Shown here one piece after another: positions 28,966 to 38,142 of a DNA stretch of 64,000 nt. This DNA comes from Psychromonas sp. SP041 (GTDB lineage: Bacteria > Pseudomonadota > Gammaproteobacteria > Enterobacterales > Psychromonadaceae). Both the position numbers and the translations under genes were made by a program. The stretch is from NCBI RefSeq assembly GCF_000470315.2, contig NZ_CBRF02000003.1, forward strand, positions 1 through 64,000, written 5' to 3'. Position 1 is the stretch's first letter, and each line of letters starts with the position of its first letter. The notes beneath the pieces are model-generated. The model ran no database searches. It saw only the letters and a program-made list of their open reading frames with translations, and was not told the DNA's origin.

Positions 28966-31900
28966 CTAAACCTCGCTAGATCTCTTTTCCAAAATGGGTT
29001 GTTGGCACTTCTTGCTGTTAATAACACCTTCGCTTCACTACCACTTAAAGAAATATTAAGTTGGTCATCTTTCTTCGTTTCTGGTCGTTGATAAGCCAAA
29101 GCATCTAAGAACCTAAATAAAGACCAATCACCAAAATATTGTTTAGTAATAGAACGTCCGCCGTTTGGAGGTGTAAATACCACACGCGTTTCTGCATTAC
29201 CGCTACCAGGCCAAACAAACTGCGTTGAACGGATAGGGTCATGGCGATAATTAAGCTCTTGTTCATTAACAATCAATTTAAAATGGCTTGTATTGCGATC
29301 TAAATACAGTGGTTTTAGAGCGAAACTAACTTGTACTTTTTTCATGCCGCTTTCGAAGAAGTTTTCACGAATAACTTCACCTCGTTGAAACACACTCAAA
29401 ATGCTTTGGTTTAAGCCAATATTTTCAGAGAATACCCATGGATTTCGTTTGGTATCTACATATTCACTTAAATGTCTATCGAAGAAGGTATCCAACGTTC
29501 CGCCATAGCCGAAGAATTGGCTAAAGTCTTGAATACTAACTTCTCTTGTTGCTGAATTATCAAAAGGATAACGACCAACAATGGCGCGACGGCATTCATT
29601 TAAGACTTCTTTACGCCATAGCGTATTGAGATCTTTTTTCGCTTCAGACAATCTATTTTTATTTTCTACTGCAACGCGACGTTCTAACCACACTAAAATG
29701 CTGTCATACCAACCAGAAACAGGGAAAGGTAACTCCCCTGCTTGCTCATTTAAGTCTCGGCCGACTTGCGCATAGTCGATTTGAAATTCATCTTTAGAGA
29801 AACCGTATACTCGATTTACTGCTAAGTTCTTTTTCTCAATATTGCGGTCTAGATTTCTTAAAATATCTCCTGCTTTATCAAGATCTGCAGCATTAATGTT
29901 AAGTAAGTCTTCAAAAGCATATTCAACCTCTTTACCTGGAAGCTGTATTTCTAAATCAAGATCGTCTTTTGGTAATAAGCGACTAATGCGTGATTTTTTA
30001 GCACGTAATAATTCATCCGATGCACTTTCAGCAACGGATAACGCTGCCTTTGCATTTTTAGAAACAGGTACTTTAGTTAACTCGACATTTTTTTGAACGG
30101 CTAAAATAATATTCTTCAAGGGCGCATCTGAATTCGCTAACTCATGAATAATATGATTCGCATTAACTTCATTATCAAAGGGTTGCAGTACTAAGTCATT
30201 CAAGAAACCATTCCAATAATAGATATAATCCTGAAAGTATTTATTTTCTAATTGTTTAATAATTTGATCTTCACTTGAAGCAGTGAGCGCATCTTTGCCT
30301 TCGCCATATACCCAGCGGTCTTCAACAAGACTTTTAACAATACGTTTTTTTTCTATATTAAATATGCCGTGGAAACCATTAAAGGTGTACAGCCCAGGAA
30401 TAGGTTGAGTTAAATCTTTACCACTTTGGTAACGAAATGCATTTAAGCTATCTAAACTGATAATATTAACGAGTTTGAAATCAGGTATATTACTTGGAAT
30501 ATAGTCCGATTGCAGACGTTGGTATGCACGCTCTACTAGCGTGAGTCTACTCAGCTTTTTACGTGCATCTTTAATCGCAGGGTTATCAACTTTTTGATTA
30601 CGACCACCTAATTCAAGCATTGTCTCTACGTGCAGATTAAGCTGTTCACGAACCGTTGCGTTAATTTCACCTGTTATTTTTCGATCAAAATACACTTCAA
30701 ACCAAGCTTTAACATCTTCTTCTTTATAATGCTCTGGTTGATAAAGCATTAAATACGTTTTTAGTGTGAGGTATAAATAATTAAGGTTGTCGTTATTTTC
30801 AGCCATTTCTTGTAATAAAACAGAACTTAAATAAGGTGCAAGATAGGCATTTAATGCACGTTTATAAGCTCCAATACCAGGCTGTTTCAGTTTATCCCCT
30901 TGATATAAGCCCCACGTTTGTATGTCATCACTCGATGGTTCATTGACAAAACCAACGGGTAGATCTCTCAGTACACTTAAGCCTTTAGTGATTTTTATGA
31001 TGTCATTTGTGTCTTTTAATCCACCTTCTGTAATGTCTTTATAAGTGGTTAAAGCAGACTCTGTTTTATCAACTAGATCGCTATTCCAATTATAGCTTTG
31101 CCACCAGGCAGCAGAAAAACCAATGGTTAATAATGATGCGATAATAAGTACTGAACGCTTTAAAATTAAATGTTGTTTATCATGATGCTTATTTGTCGTT
31201 GCAAGATCTTTTTCAGGAAAAATAACATCTTCTAGCAAGTGCTTAATAAAATAACTGCGAGATGGATGACTATTACTGGTATTTAAATGAGCACGATTAG
31301 AAGTCAACAAATCCGAAGGTAGCTTATCAATCGGAGCCCCTTCTTGCGTCGCGCTGGTTAAATAAACACCACGGAGCATAGGTGCAACTTCGTATGAATT
31401 AGGCGAGAATATTTCTTTTAAGAAATCATCCGCTGCACTTTGTAATAGACGTAATTGCTTAGGAAACTCGTAAATAACACGTTTACGTTCTTGATTACGT
31501 TCATTTTTAAGCTTTGAATTTACTTTATCGTTAAGGTTTTTTAATAAAGCATGAAACTCTTTATTAAACCCACTTACAATACTGTCTCCATTTTCCGCTT
31601 CTAATGGAAAAGTAACGCCCCAAATTTGCTCACAATCTTCTTTTTCAAATGAATCAAAAAATTCATTAAAACCAGCAATCAAATCACATTTTGATAGTAA
31701 AACATAAACAGGAAATGTCATGCCAAGCTGGTTTTGTAATTCTTGTAAACGTTGTTTAATTGCACGTGCATGTAAGTTACGTTCGGTTTTAGTTTGACTC
31801 AGTAAGTCACTTAACCCCATGCTAATAATTATGCCGTTAATAGGGCGAATAGGACGGTATTTTTTAAGTAAACCAAGAAATCCCTGCCACGCACGAGAAT

Positions 31901-32510
31901 CTTGTTTTTTATTACTATCATGAGTTGTATAACGACCAGCAGTATCAATAAGCACAGCTTTATTAGTAAACCACCAGTCACAATTACGAGTGCCACCAAC
32001 ACCTTGAATCATATCAACACCCATTTTTTCTTTTAATGGGTACTCTAATCCTGAATGTTGAATTGCAGTGGTTTTCCCTGAGCCAGGTGGACCAATCATG
32101 ATATACCATGGCAACTCATAGACACTTTTATTCTTACTTAATTTTGCAGTCTTTAAGATGTCATGTGCTTGAACCATACGCTGTTGTAACGTATCGATTT
32201 CTTTTTTTATCGCTTCGTCACTGACGTTTTTAATGTTGTCATCACCATTAATCATGGTGTTGACCATCGCATCGTTATTTTTTTTCTCTTTGATGCCTTT
32301 AATAAAATGAAATCCACCCCAACATACAGCAATCATTAACAATGCTACCAGACGTGATGTAGTTGAGAGTAAAGGTTCATAACCAGCAATGGCAATCAAT
32401 GGCCCACCAAACCAAATAAGTAGAGCTAAACAAATTAAACCAATGGCCGTTATTACCGCTTTTGATTTCAGTTTAAACATTATTTTTTTTAACACAGATT
32501 TAAATGACAC
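28947..32510 (-). CDS. TssM / IcmF inner-membrane channel component
   Basis: 1187 aa, full length. Two N-terminal membrane segments (about 15-35 and 47-68), a cytoplasmic NTPase-like domain with Walker A GPPGSGKTT near residue 139 and DTAGRYTT further on, a third membrane segment near 455 (SVLIIASLLTIGFSAAWW), then the large periplasmic domain that contacts TssJ. Start GTG at 32510 with AAAGGT seven bases upstream; an internal ATG 10 codons later lacks a site. TssM, TssL and TssJ form the membrane complex through which the needle fires. Confidence 0.95.
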   Translation of the reverse strand: MSFKSVLKKIMFKLKSKAVITAIGLICLALLIWFGGPLIAIAGYEPLLSTTSRLVALLMIAVCWGGFHFIKGIKEKKNNDAMVNTMINGDDNIKNVSDEAIKKEIDTLQQRMVQAHDILKTAKLSKNKSVYELPWYIMIGPPGSGKTTAIQHSGLEYPLKEKMGVDMIQGVGGTRNCDWWFTNKAVLIDTAGRYTTHDSNKKQDSRAWQGFLGLLKKYRPIRPINGIIISMGLSDLLSQTKTERNLHARAIKQRLQELQNQLGMTFPVYVLLSKCDLIAGFNEFFDSFEKEDCEQIWGVTFPLEAENGDSIVSGFNKEFHALLKNLNDKVNSKLKNERNQERKRVIYEFPKQLRLLQSAADDFLKEIFSPNSYEVAPMLRGVYLTSATQEGAPIDKLPSDLLTSNRAHLNTSNSHPSRSYFIKHLLEDVIFPEKDLATTNKHHDKQHLILKRSVLIIASLLTIGFSAAWWQSYNWNSDLVDKTESALTTYKDITEGGLKDTNDIIKITKGLSVLRDLPVGFVNEPSSDDIQTWGLYQGDKLKQPGIGAYKRALNAYLAPYLSSVLLQEMAENNDNLNYLYLTLKTYLMLYQPEHYKEEDVKAWFEVYFDRKITGEINATVREQLNLHVETMLELGGRNQKVDNPAIKDARKKLSRLTLVERAYQRLQSDYIPSNIPDFKLVNIISLDSLNAFRYQSGKDLTQPIPGLYTFNGFHGIFNIEKKRIVKSLVEDRWVYGEGKDALTASSEDQIIKQLENKYFQDYIYYWNGFLNDLVLQPFDNEVNANHIIHELANSDAPLKNIILAVQKNVELTKVPVSKNAKAALSVAESASDELLRAKKSRISRLLPKDDLDLEIQLPGKEVEYAFEDLLNINAADLDKAGDILRNLDRNIEKKNLAVNRVYGFSKDEFQIDYAQVGRDLNEQAGELPFPVSGWYDSILVWLERRVAVENKNRLSEAKKDLNTLWRKEVLNECRRAIVGRYPFDNSATREVSIQDFSQFFGYGGTLDTFFDRHLSEYVDTKRNPWVFSENIGLNQSILSVFQRGEVIRENFFESGMKKVQVSFALKPLYLDRNTSHFKLIVNEQELNYRHDPIRSTQFVWPGSGNAETRVVFTPPNGGRSITKQYFGDWSLFRFLDALAYQRPETKKDDQLNISLSGSEAKVLLTARSANNPFWKRDLARFRCPSNL

Positions 32511-32532
32511 GTAAAATACCTTTGCTTATCAA

Positions 32533-33843
32533 CTAATATAATAAATCGATTTCAATTCTTCGATTCATTGCTCGATGTTCTTTACTGTCATTTTCAACAA
32601 TAGGTTCATCTGCACCGCGACCTTCAGGCCAGAGACGTCCGCTTAACGAGCCATTACGCGCAAGTACATCTGCAATAGACGTCGCACGCGCAAGTGAGAG
32701 GTGCCAATTAGATGGAAAACGAGTGGTAAATATTCTTTCATTATCGGTATGGCCTGTAATTAAGATTTTCCCTTGTGTACTTTCTAAAGTACGCGCTATT
32801 TTACTTAGCACCACTTCGAAATCTTGACGCGGGCCTGCACTACCAGATGCGAATAAATAACGCGCATTAATAGAGATTCGAATACGATCATTAAGTTCAG
32901 TGACACTAATAAGATCACGTTGTATTTCAGTTTGAAGGTGTTGTTGAAGTAAGGTGAATTCATCACTGTTTTTCGATGTTTCCACTAACGTTGAATCTTC
33001 CCACGGGACAAGCTGAGTAAGTTGGTCGTAAACGGATGAAGAATATTCATTTATTTTATAACTGAATGTCATATAAACAAACATCATGACCGCAGCAAAA
33101 AAAGTCACCGCAACCCATACTGGAAAAGTTTGTTGTAGCTCAGTGCCCTTTGCTATTTTAGTCTGCCAACCTGGCGATAGTTCGCGATGACTATCAGGTT
33201 TATTATCTTTTATTACTAGGTAAGCAGCTTCACGATAATTTTCTAGTTTAGTTTCACCCTGCTCTTCAAAACGCATTTTTCCGATAAAACCAAGTGATAA
33301 ACAAAGATACATTAATTCGATAAGTTGACATTTAGTCGTTGGTGATTGCATGGCATTATCGAGTAAAGTGTAAAAGTACTCTCCACCAAAAGTTTCATTA
33401 TGGAATGTCGATAATAAGCTTTCTGCAGCCCAGCTACTATTTTCGCCCCACTTGGTATTTAGTACCGTTTCATCGAGGAAACAACAGATACAATAACGTG
33501 CAGATTCAATAATGTCCGCACTGATACTTTCACCTCTAAGCTCTTGTTCATAATTTTTGATTAATTCGATGCATTGATAACGTAATCCGCTAATATCATT
33601 GTGACTCTCAATAATGCGTAATTGACAACAAAGTGAAAGTAAATGTTCTGCACGGTCAACGACTGGGTTCTCTGAAATAGTTAAAATAGGCTTGCTAACT
33701 GGTCTATAGTTTGCATTTTCAAATATAACTGTTTTGTCGCTATCATCCCCTAGTGTTGGCTCTGGTGCGTTAGCCTGCTTACCAGGACTAGGCATTGCAT
33801 TTCTCTTACCAGGTGTCGGTTTTACAATCGTTTTATCATTCAC
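32533..33843 (-). CDS. TssL / DotU with OmpA-like peptidoglycan-binding tail
   Basis: 436 aa. A Pro-rich leader (about 1-60) is followed by the DotU domain (LLSLCCQLRI..., ARYCICCFLDETVLNTKWGENSSWA, FGGEYFYTLLDNA), one membrane segment near 237-258 (VAVTFFAAVMMFVYMTF), and a C-terminal OmpA-like domain with GHTDNERI near 362 and RAMNRRIEIDL at the end. This is the extended TssL type that anchors to peptidoglycan itself, making TagL unnecessary. Start is GTG (33843) with AAGGA nine bases upstream, directly behind a hairpin. Confidence 0.94.
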   Translation of the reverse strand: MNDKTIVKPTPGKRNAMPSPGKQANAPEPTLGDDSDKTVIFENANYRPVSKPILTISENPVVDRAEHLLSLCCQLRIIESHNDISGLRYQCIELIKNYEQELRGESISADIIESARYCICCFLDETVLNTKWGENSSWAAESLLSTFHNETFGGEYFYTLLDNAMQSPTTKCQLIELMYLCLSLGFIGKMRFEEQGETKLENYREAAYLVIKDNKPDSHRELSPGWQTKIAKGTELQQTFPVWVAVTFFAAVMMFVYMTFSYKINEYSSSVYDQLTQLVPWEDSTLVETSKNSDEFTLLQQHLQTEIQRDLISVTELNDRIRISINARYLFASGSAGPRQDFEVVLSKIARTLESTQGKILITGHTDNERIFTTRFPSNWHLSLARATSIADVLARNGSLSGRLWPEGRGADEPIVENDSKEHRAMNRRIEIDLLY

Positions 33844-33861
33844 GTTCTTCGGTCCTTGATG

Positions 33862-33888
33862 AATGCTTTAATTATTACCTAAAGCATT
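33862..33888. promoter_or_regulatory. 9-bp hairpin directly upstream of the tssL ribosome site
   Basis: AATGCTTTA (33862-33870) / TAAAGCATT (33880-33888), loop 9 nt; on the minus strand the AAGGA site of tssL follows only 4 nt later. A nearby 12-bp palindrome CATATGCATATG lies at 33892-33903. It sits in the 148-nt gap between tssK and tssL, the longest gap in the front half of the operon. Confidence 0.5.
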
Positions 33889-33991
33889 ATTCATATGCAT
33901 ATGCCGATGATTGCCAGCATATAAATGCATCAAACAATATCGTTCAAAAATCTACTCTAAATTTGATTGCTTAACGCAACCTTCAGAATCA

Positions 33992-35320
33992 TTAACTATT
34001 AACAGCCCATAGTTCGAGTTGTAAGCCCGGATAATGACCTGAAAAATGCAAAGCAATGCCACCACTGGTACGCAATTTAGTCCAATGAATACTTGATTTA
34101 TCGAGTTGAAAATAATGGTAGCCTGAATGGAAAGGAACTTGGCGAGGTGCAACAGGTAAACTGGTTAAACCAATCCCTGTTAGCTGGTTATTAACCAAAT
34201 CTCGAATCGTATCAACAGAACCAATTTTGATTTGTGAAGGTAAATGTTGACGAATTTCTTCGTTTGAAACGTCAGCTTTTACAGCCAAGATAAGGTCTGC
34301 ACGGTCGATTAATTTTTTATCATTTAATGGGGCTACATGAATACCAAACTGTCTTTCTTTTAAAGGTAATTGCGTTGCTGTTTGTTCTAATACACTGCTT
34401 AACCCATGATTAATAACGGACATGCAATAACCAAAAGTAACCGTCAACTCATCATGCTTATATATTGGCATCTTTTTAACGCGTTTCTCTGGCGTTGAAA
34501 ATGTAGCTAACTCTCCAGCAAAACTAATCAACGTAGTGTAAAGCTTCTCAGGGTGTAGCCCTGTAATAGAATGATAATGCTCAAAAATTGGCTGATACTT
34601 GTTAAGCAATTGCAGCATTAAGAAGTCTGCGATTGAATTCGATACGCCTTGACCTTGATTAAGCCTTGCTGCCAATACATCGGCACGTTGTTTGACCATG
34701 CCCGATATTTCTTGAATCAGGTTAAATAATATCGGGAAATTATGAACACTAAAACAAGGAGGAATATATTTACTATCTAACAAAACACCTCCTTCTTCAG
34801 TTACTTCAACAATACGCGCAATAGCAAATGAAATATAACCAGAGCGGTCTTCACTTTGTAATTTCAGTTGACAATTTAACTGTGCTACTTGCAATGTTTC
34901 AAGCGCATCACTACCAATACTCACGTCCATAATATTTTGATCATGAAATTTAAAGCGTGTAATGACGGCTTCTGATGGGTCTGAGATATTTAAACTAGTA
35001 CTTTTATTAACTGGAATAGTAATATAAATAAGTTGGTCAACCACCCCTTCTGCAATACTGATTGAGTTAGGTAATGGTGCATGCTCTGGCAATAATGCAA
35101 TAGTGTTGTCTTGAAAAACACACTGCAAATTATTTAAACCGAATTGCCCAAGCGATAATAAGTTTTTATCAATCTCAATATCAAAAAGCCCCCAATGATA
35201 TGGAGTACAAGTTTTATTCATATAGGCGCTTTGGAATTCTAAATAACGCTCTTGTTGTTGAAAATGTTGAGGTCGAAGGAACATTCCTTCAGACCAAACA
35301 GTTGAATTTATATCACTCAT
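33992..35320 (-). CDS. TssK baseplate-membrane adaptor
   Basis: 442 aa, typical for TssK/ImpJ/VasE. Diagnostic N-terminus VWSEGMFLRPQHFQQQERY, middle segment LQLLNKYQPIFEHYHS with LHPEKLYTTLISFAGELATF, and C-terminal GGIALHFSGHYPGLQLELWAV. TssK trimers link the TssF/TssG wedge to the membrane complex. ATG at 35320 has AGGAAA just upstream. It follows tssJ by 23 nt. Confidence 0.95.
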   Translation of the reverse strand: MSDINSTVWSEGMFLRPQHFQQQERYLEFQSAYMNKTCTPYHWGLFDIEIDKNLLSLGQFGLNNLQCVFQDNTIALLPEHAPLPNSISIAEGVVDQLIYITIPVNKSTSLNISDPSEAVITRFKFHDQNIMDVSIGSDALETLQVAQLNCQLKLQSEDRSGYISFAIARIVEVTEEGGVLLDSKYIPPCFSVHNFPILFNLIQEISGMVKQRADVLAARLNQGQGVSNSIADFLMLQLLNKYQPIFEHYHSITGLHPEKLYTTLISFAGELATFSTPEKRVKKMPIYKHDELTVTFGYCMSVINHGLSSVLEQTATQLPLKERQFGIHVAPLNDKKLIDRADLILAVKADVSNEEIRQHLPSQIKIGSVDTIRDLVNNQLTGIGLTSLPVAPRQVPFHSGYHYFQLDKSSIHWTKLRTSGGIALHFSGHYPGLQLELWAVNS

Positions 35321-35343
35321 AAGTTTCCTATTAGGTTAAAAGC

Positions 35344-35835
35344 TTAGTCTTTAATGTAAACCGCTAATTTTTCGATATTAATATCAATATCGTCATACCC
35401 AGTAGGAGAAACTTCAACAACACCACGCCAGCGAGAATTATCAACATCTCGATAAGCAACAACAATGCCGACGTAATTTGCATTTTTATTTAATTTCAAT
35501 GTTTGAGTTATTTCTTGTTCAGGTTGAAGCTCTAACTCTTGTTTAGTTAATAAGTCAGGTCCTAATATTGCTTGTGCGTTTTCATATAAAGAAAAGAAAT
35601 CTTGATTATCAAAAATGGTACGTGAAGATAATTGATAGATTGTCACAACGACAGGTGATGGTCGTTCATTCAAGTCAGGATTAACATCCTCGGCAACATG
35701 AAATATAAGGTCTGTTGATGGAGAAACTAATGCATTAGCCGCTGAAGAAAAAATATTTGAACTAGAACAAGCAGATAACATCAGTACGCTCGTCAAAATC
35801 GCTAATGTGCTGATATGCTTCATAAATAATTTCAT
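35344..35835 (-). CDS. TssJ outer-membrane lipoprotein
   Basis: 163 aa with a lipoprotein signal peptide ending in LMLSACS (lipidated Cys near residue 23). The mature part shows the transthyretin-like TssJ pattern: LNERPSPVVVTIYQLSSRTIFDNQDFFSLYENAQAIL and the strand pair around YVGIVVAYRDVDNSRWRG. TssJ anchors TssM to the outer membrane. ATG 35835 has AGGA six bases upstream. It lies between fha and tssK. Confidence 0.94.
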   Translation of the reverse strand: MKLFMKHISTLAILTSVLMLSACSSSNIFSSAANALVSPSTDLIFHVAEDVNPDLNERPSPVVVTIYQLSSRTIFDNQDFFSLYENAQAILGPDLLTKQELELQPEQEITQTLKLNKNANYVGIVVAYRDVDNSRWRGVVEVSPTGYDDIDINIEKLAVYIKD

Positions 35836-35860
35836 TTTATATCCTGTAATTTAGATTGCT

Positions 35861-37573
35861 TTATAATGATTTAATTTTTTCGTCATACGCTTTAACAAAC
35901 TCGTCCGTCAAAGCACTGCTCCCATGAGTAGAAATTTCATTTTTTAGGTCATCATGTAATTGAGTGTATAAATCCCAATTTCTTGCATGTTTATTTGCTC
36001 GAATCAATTTATCGAAATAATGATCTTGATTATTTTTAAGATTAATTTGCTCTGGTGCTAGTTGATTCAATACACCTAACAACGCTCCCATATTGCCTGC
36101 TGATAATGCTTTATCATGTTTTTCAGTATCATTAAAAGCTGATTTAATAGCCATTTCAGAAGATAGAAAGCTACTACCACCATGTAAAAATAAATTGTTA
36201 AATACATCGTCAATAGTTGCTGAAAACTTTAATGGGTTATTTTCTTGCGGCTGGAAAGTGGTTTGATTTATTTTAAATTCACTTTTTAAAGAAGCACGAT
36301 GTCTTAATAATTTGATTAAGCCCATAAACATTAAATTCATCGATTGACCAAGTTCAAAAATAACGTCTTCTGAAATAAGATCTGTATTAACATTATCCGA
36401 AAGACCTAACCCTTTAAAAAACATAGATAAATCATTATTGGTAGTGTTTTCTACTTTCGATGCATTAACAATTTTTTTGTTTGGTATCGTTACATTTTTT
36501 TCATTTCGCATTGCTTGCTTGGGTGCAATATAAGCGGCTTTAATCGTAGGAGGGATAGTAGATTTAGCACTCGGGTTATCTTCTACACTATTGTGTACAT
36601 CACCCAATGCAATATCAGCTGTATTGATATTCGTTATCGCCGTTTTTCTAATAGCAACAGGTTCAACAACATGCAAATCTGGCGCTTCAATTGGCTCCTC
36701 AAGAACAACAGGAGACTCTTCAATGATAAATGACTCTTCTTCAACAATAGCCAATGGTTTTTTAACAAAAATTGATTCTTCTTCAACAATAGTCGATGAT
36801 TCTTTATCAATAACCAATTCTTCTTCAACAATCGCTGATGGCTCTTTATCAATAACCAATTTTTCTTCAACAATCGCTGATGGCTCTTTATCAATAACCA
36901 ATTCTTCTTCAACAATCGCTGATGGCTCTTTATCAATAACCAATTTTGCTTCAACAATCGCTGATGGTTCTTCAAGAAGATCTTCTTTTTCTTCAGAAGT
37001 CGTCAATTCATCATCATCTAATAGATTAAAATCCCACTCTTCTGGAATCGCACTAGTCGATGTAGATTTAGGCGCTACGAAATTATCATTAAGATCGTTA
37101 TTAATACTAGGCAATGCGGTTAATTTATCATCTGCAAGTAAATCTTGGGCAAGAAACTCAACAGGCTCATTCTGAATAGAATCAGGTATCTTAACATGGC
37201 TTGAAGTAGGAGATTTTATAAGTTCTTTATCGTTTTGACTTACTTTTTGTACATCATCTTTTATCTCGACCGCAATTTCATAATCTCCAATCGAAAGAAG
37301 ATCACCATTGCATAAATGATGTTTTGAATGATTACCTAGCGGCTCAACGCTTCTATTAATAAAAACGCCATTAGTAGAAGTATCGTGGACATAAAATCCA
37401 TCAGCTTCTTTTTCTATTTTCAAGTGAGAACCTGAAACTACTTTTTCTGGGTCAGGTAAACACCAATCAGATGCATTAGAACGACCAAATACTGCATTTT
37501 CTTCGACAGAAAAATCAGAAACCTGCTCTGGCGATAAACGATGATAACTTACTATTTTAAAATCAACTCGCAT
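35861..37573 (-). CDS. TagH / Fha, FHA-domain scaffold protein
   Basis: 570 aa from the ATG at 37573; a TTG six codons further up has no ribosome site, whereas GAGG lies 12 nt before the ATG. An N-terminal FHA domain (about 20-100: FGRSNASDWCLPDP, VSGSHLKIEK, DTSTNGVFIN) carries the phosphothreonine-binding G-R-S, S-x-x-H and N-G residues. The central 200 aa are acidic and contain six tandem 14-aa repeats (EPSAIVEEELVIDK-like). The last ~170 aa (LGLSDNVNTDLISEDVIFELGQSMNLMFMGLIKLLRHRASLKSEFKI) are the T6SS-FHA C-terminal domain. It is the substrate and reader of PpkA phosphorylation and heads the operon. Confidence 0.93.
   Translation of the reverse strand: MRVDFKIVSYHRLSPEQVSDFSVEENAVFGRSNASDWCLPDPEKVVSGSHLKIEKEADGFYVHDTSTNGVFINRSVEPLGNHSKHHLCNGDLLSIGDYEIAVEIKDDVQKVSQNDKELIKSPTSSHVKIPDSIQNEPVEFLAQDLLADDKLTALPSINNDLNDNFVAPKSTSTSAIPEEWDFNLLDDDELTTSEEKEDLLEEPSAIVEAKLVIDKEPSAIVEEELVIDKEPSAIVEEKLVIDKEPSAIVEEELVIDKESSTIVEEESIFVKKPLAIVEEESFIIEESPVVLEEPIEAPDLHVVEPVAIRKTAITNINTADIALGDVHNSVEDNPSAKSTIPPTIKAAYIAPKQAMRNEKNVTIPNKKIVNASKVENTTNNDLSMFFKGLGLSDNVNTDLISEDVIFELGQSMNLMFMGLIKLLRHRASLKSEFKINQTTFQPQENNPLKFSATIDDVFNNLFLHGGSSFLSSEMAIKSAFNDTEKHDKALSAGNMGALLGVLNQLAPEQINLKNNQDHYFDKLIRANKHARNWDLYTQLHDDLKNEISTHGSSALTDEFVKAYDEKIKSL
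36738..36989. repeat. 42-bp tandem repeat x6 inside fha
   Basis: Six in-frame copies with period 42 (copy starts near 36738, 36780, 36822, 36864, 36906, 36948). The central four are nearly identical and the outer ones diverged. Each copy encodes 14 residues, so copy-number change would shorten or lengthen the acidic linker of the FHA protein without a frameshift. Confidence 0.85.
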
Positions 37574-37591
37574 GCGAAACTTTAACCTCAA

Positions 37592-38142
37592 TGAATTATT
37601 TAGAAAAATTAGCTAAATATCACTATTAATAAATTTAATTCAGAAGAGTATAAATATTTTTATACGAGTGTAAATCATAATTAGTAGATATAAATTTTAA
37701 TAACGCGCCTTTAGTAAAAAAAATGTAACTGCCATACAAAATCATAATTACATCAAGAAACGACCTAATCCCATCAAAAAATATCATATATTTTAATGGC
37801 TATAAACATCAATCCCCATTTGTGAATAATTTTCATTTCTTTTTTATTTTAAATAACACATATCTATATTTTCCACCAAAAAACATAAACAATATATAAA
37901 CTAAATGACGCTAAAAATACCTACCTTAGGTTAAAAACAAGCAAGATATTTTATTATCCTTTGTTTTAATAGGACATTAATTCCAATATCACTAAAATAA
38001 AAATAATTTTAAATTAATAATGATTTTATAAAGCGAGTTAAACTAACTTGCTTTGTTGGCAAAGATCAGTAGCATATCGATGAAATTAGTCAAATACTAA
38101 TGATCTAAGCAAGTAATAAACAAATGGATTTATTAAATTATT
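37592..38142. promoter_or_regulatory. Divergent promoter region between T6SS operon and ppkA-like kinase
   Basis: About 550 nt, extremely AT-rich, must contain the promoters for both the minus-strand T6SS operon and the plus-strand kinase. I found no convincing -24/-12 sigma-54 motif with correct spacing and no clear sigma-70 box pair. Near the kinase end lie a small CTTTG/CAAAG hairpin (about 38051-38064) and a 10-codon frame (ATG 38124) that overlaps the kinase start in another frame. Confidence 0.5.

Noticed and set aside
36738..36989. CRISPR-like array
   Set aside because: The units are contiguous tandem coding repeats without spacers.
36591..37175. Long plus-strand open frame (194 codons) rich in Ser/Thr/Ile
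   Set aside because: Antisense shadow of the 42-bp repeats and acidic linker of fha; repeats keep all frames open. No ribosome site.
37592..38142. Sigma-54 promoter for the T6SS operon
   Set aside because: A TTGGCA...AGC resemblance near 38056 has the wrong spacing (12 instead of 10 bases between GG and GC).
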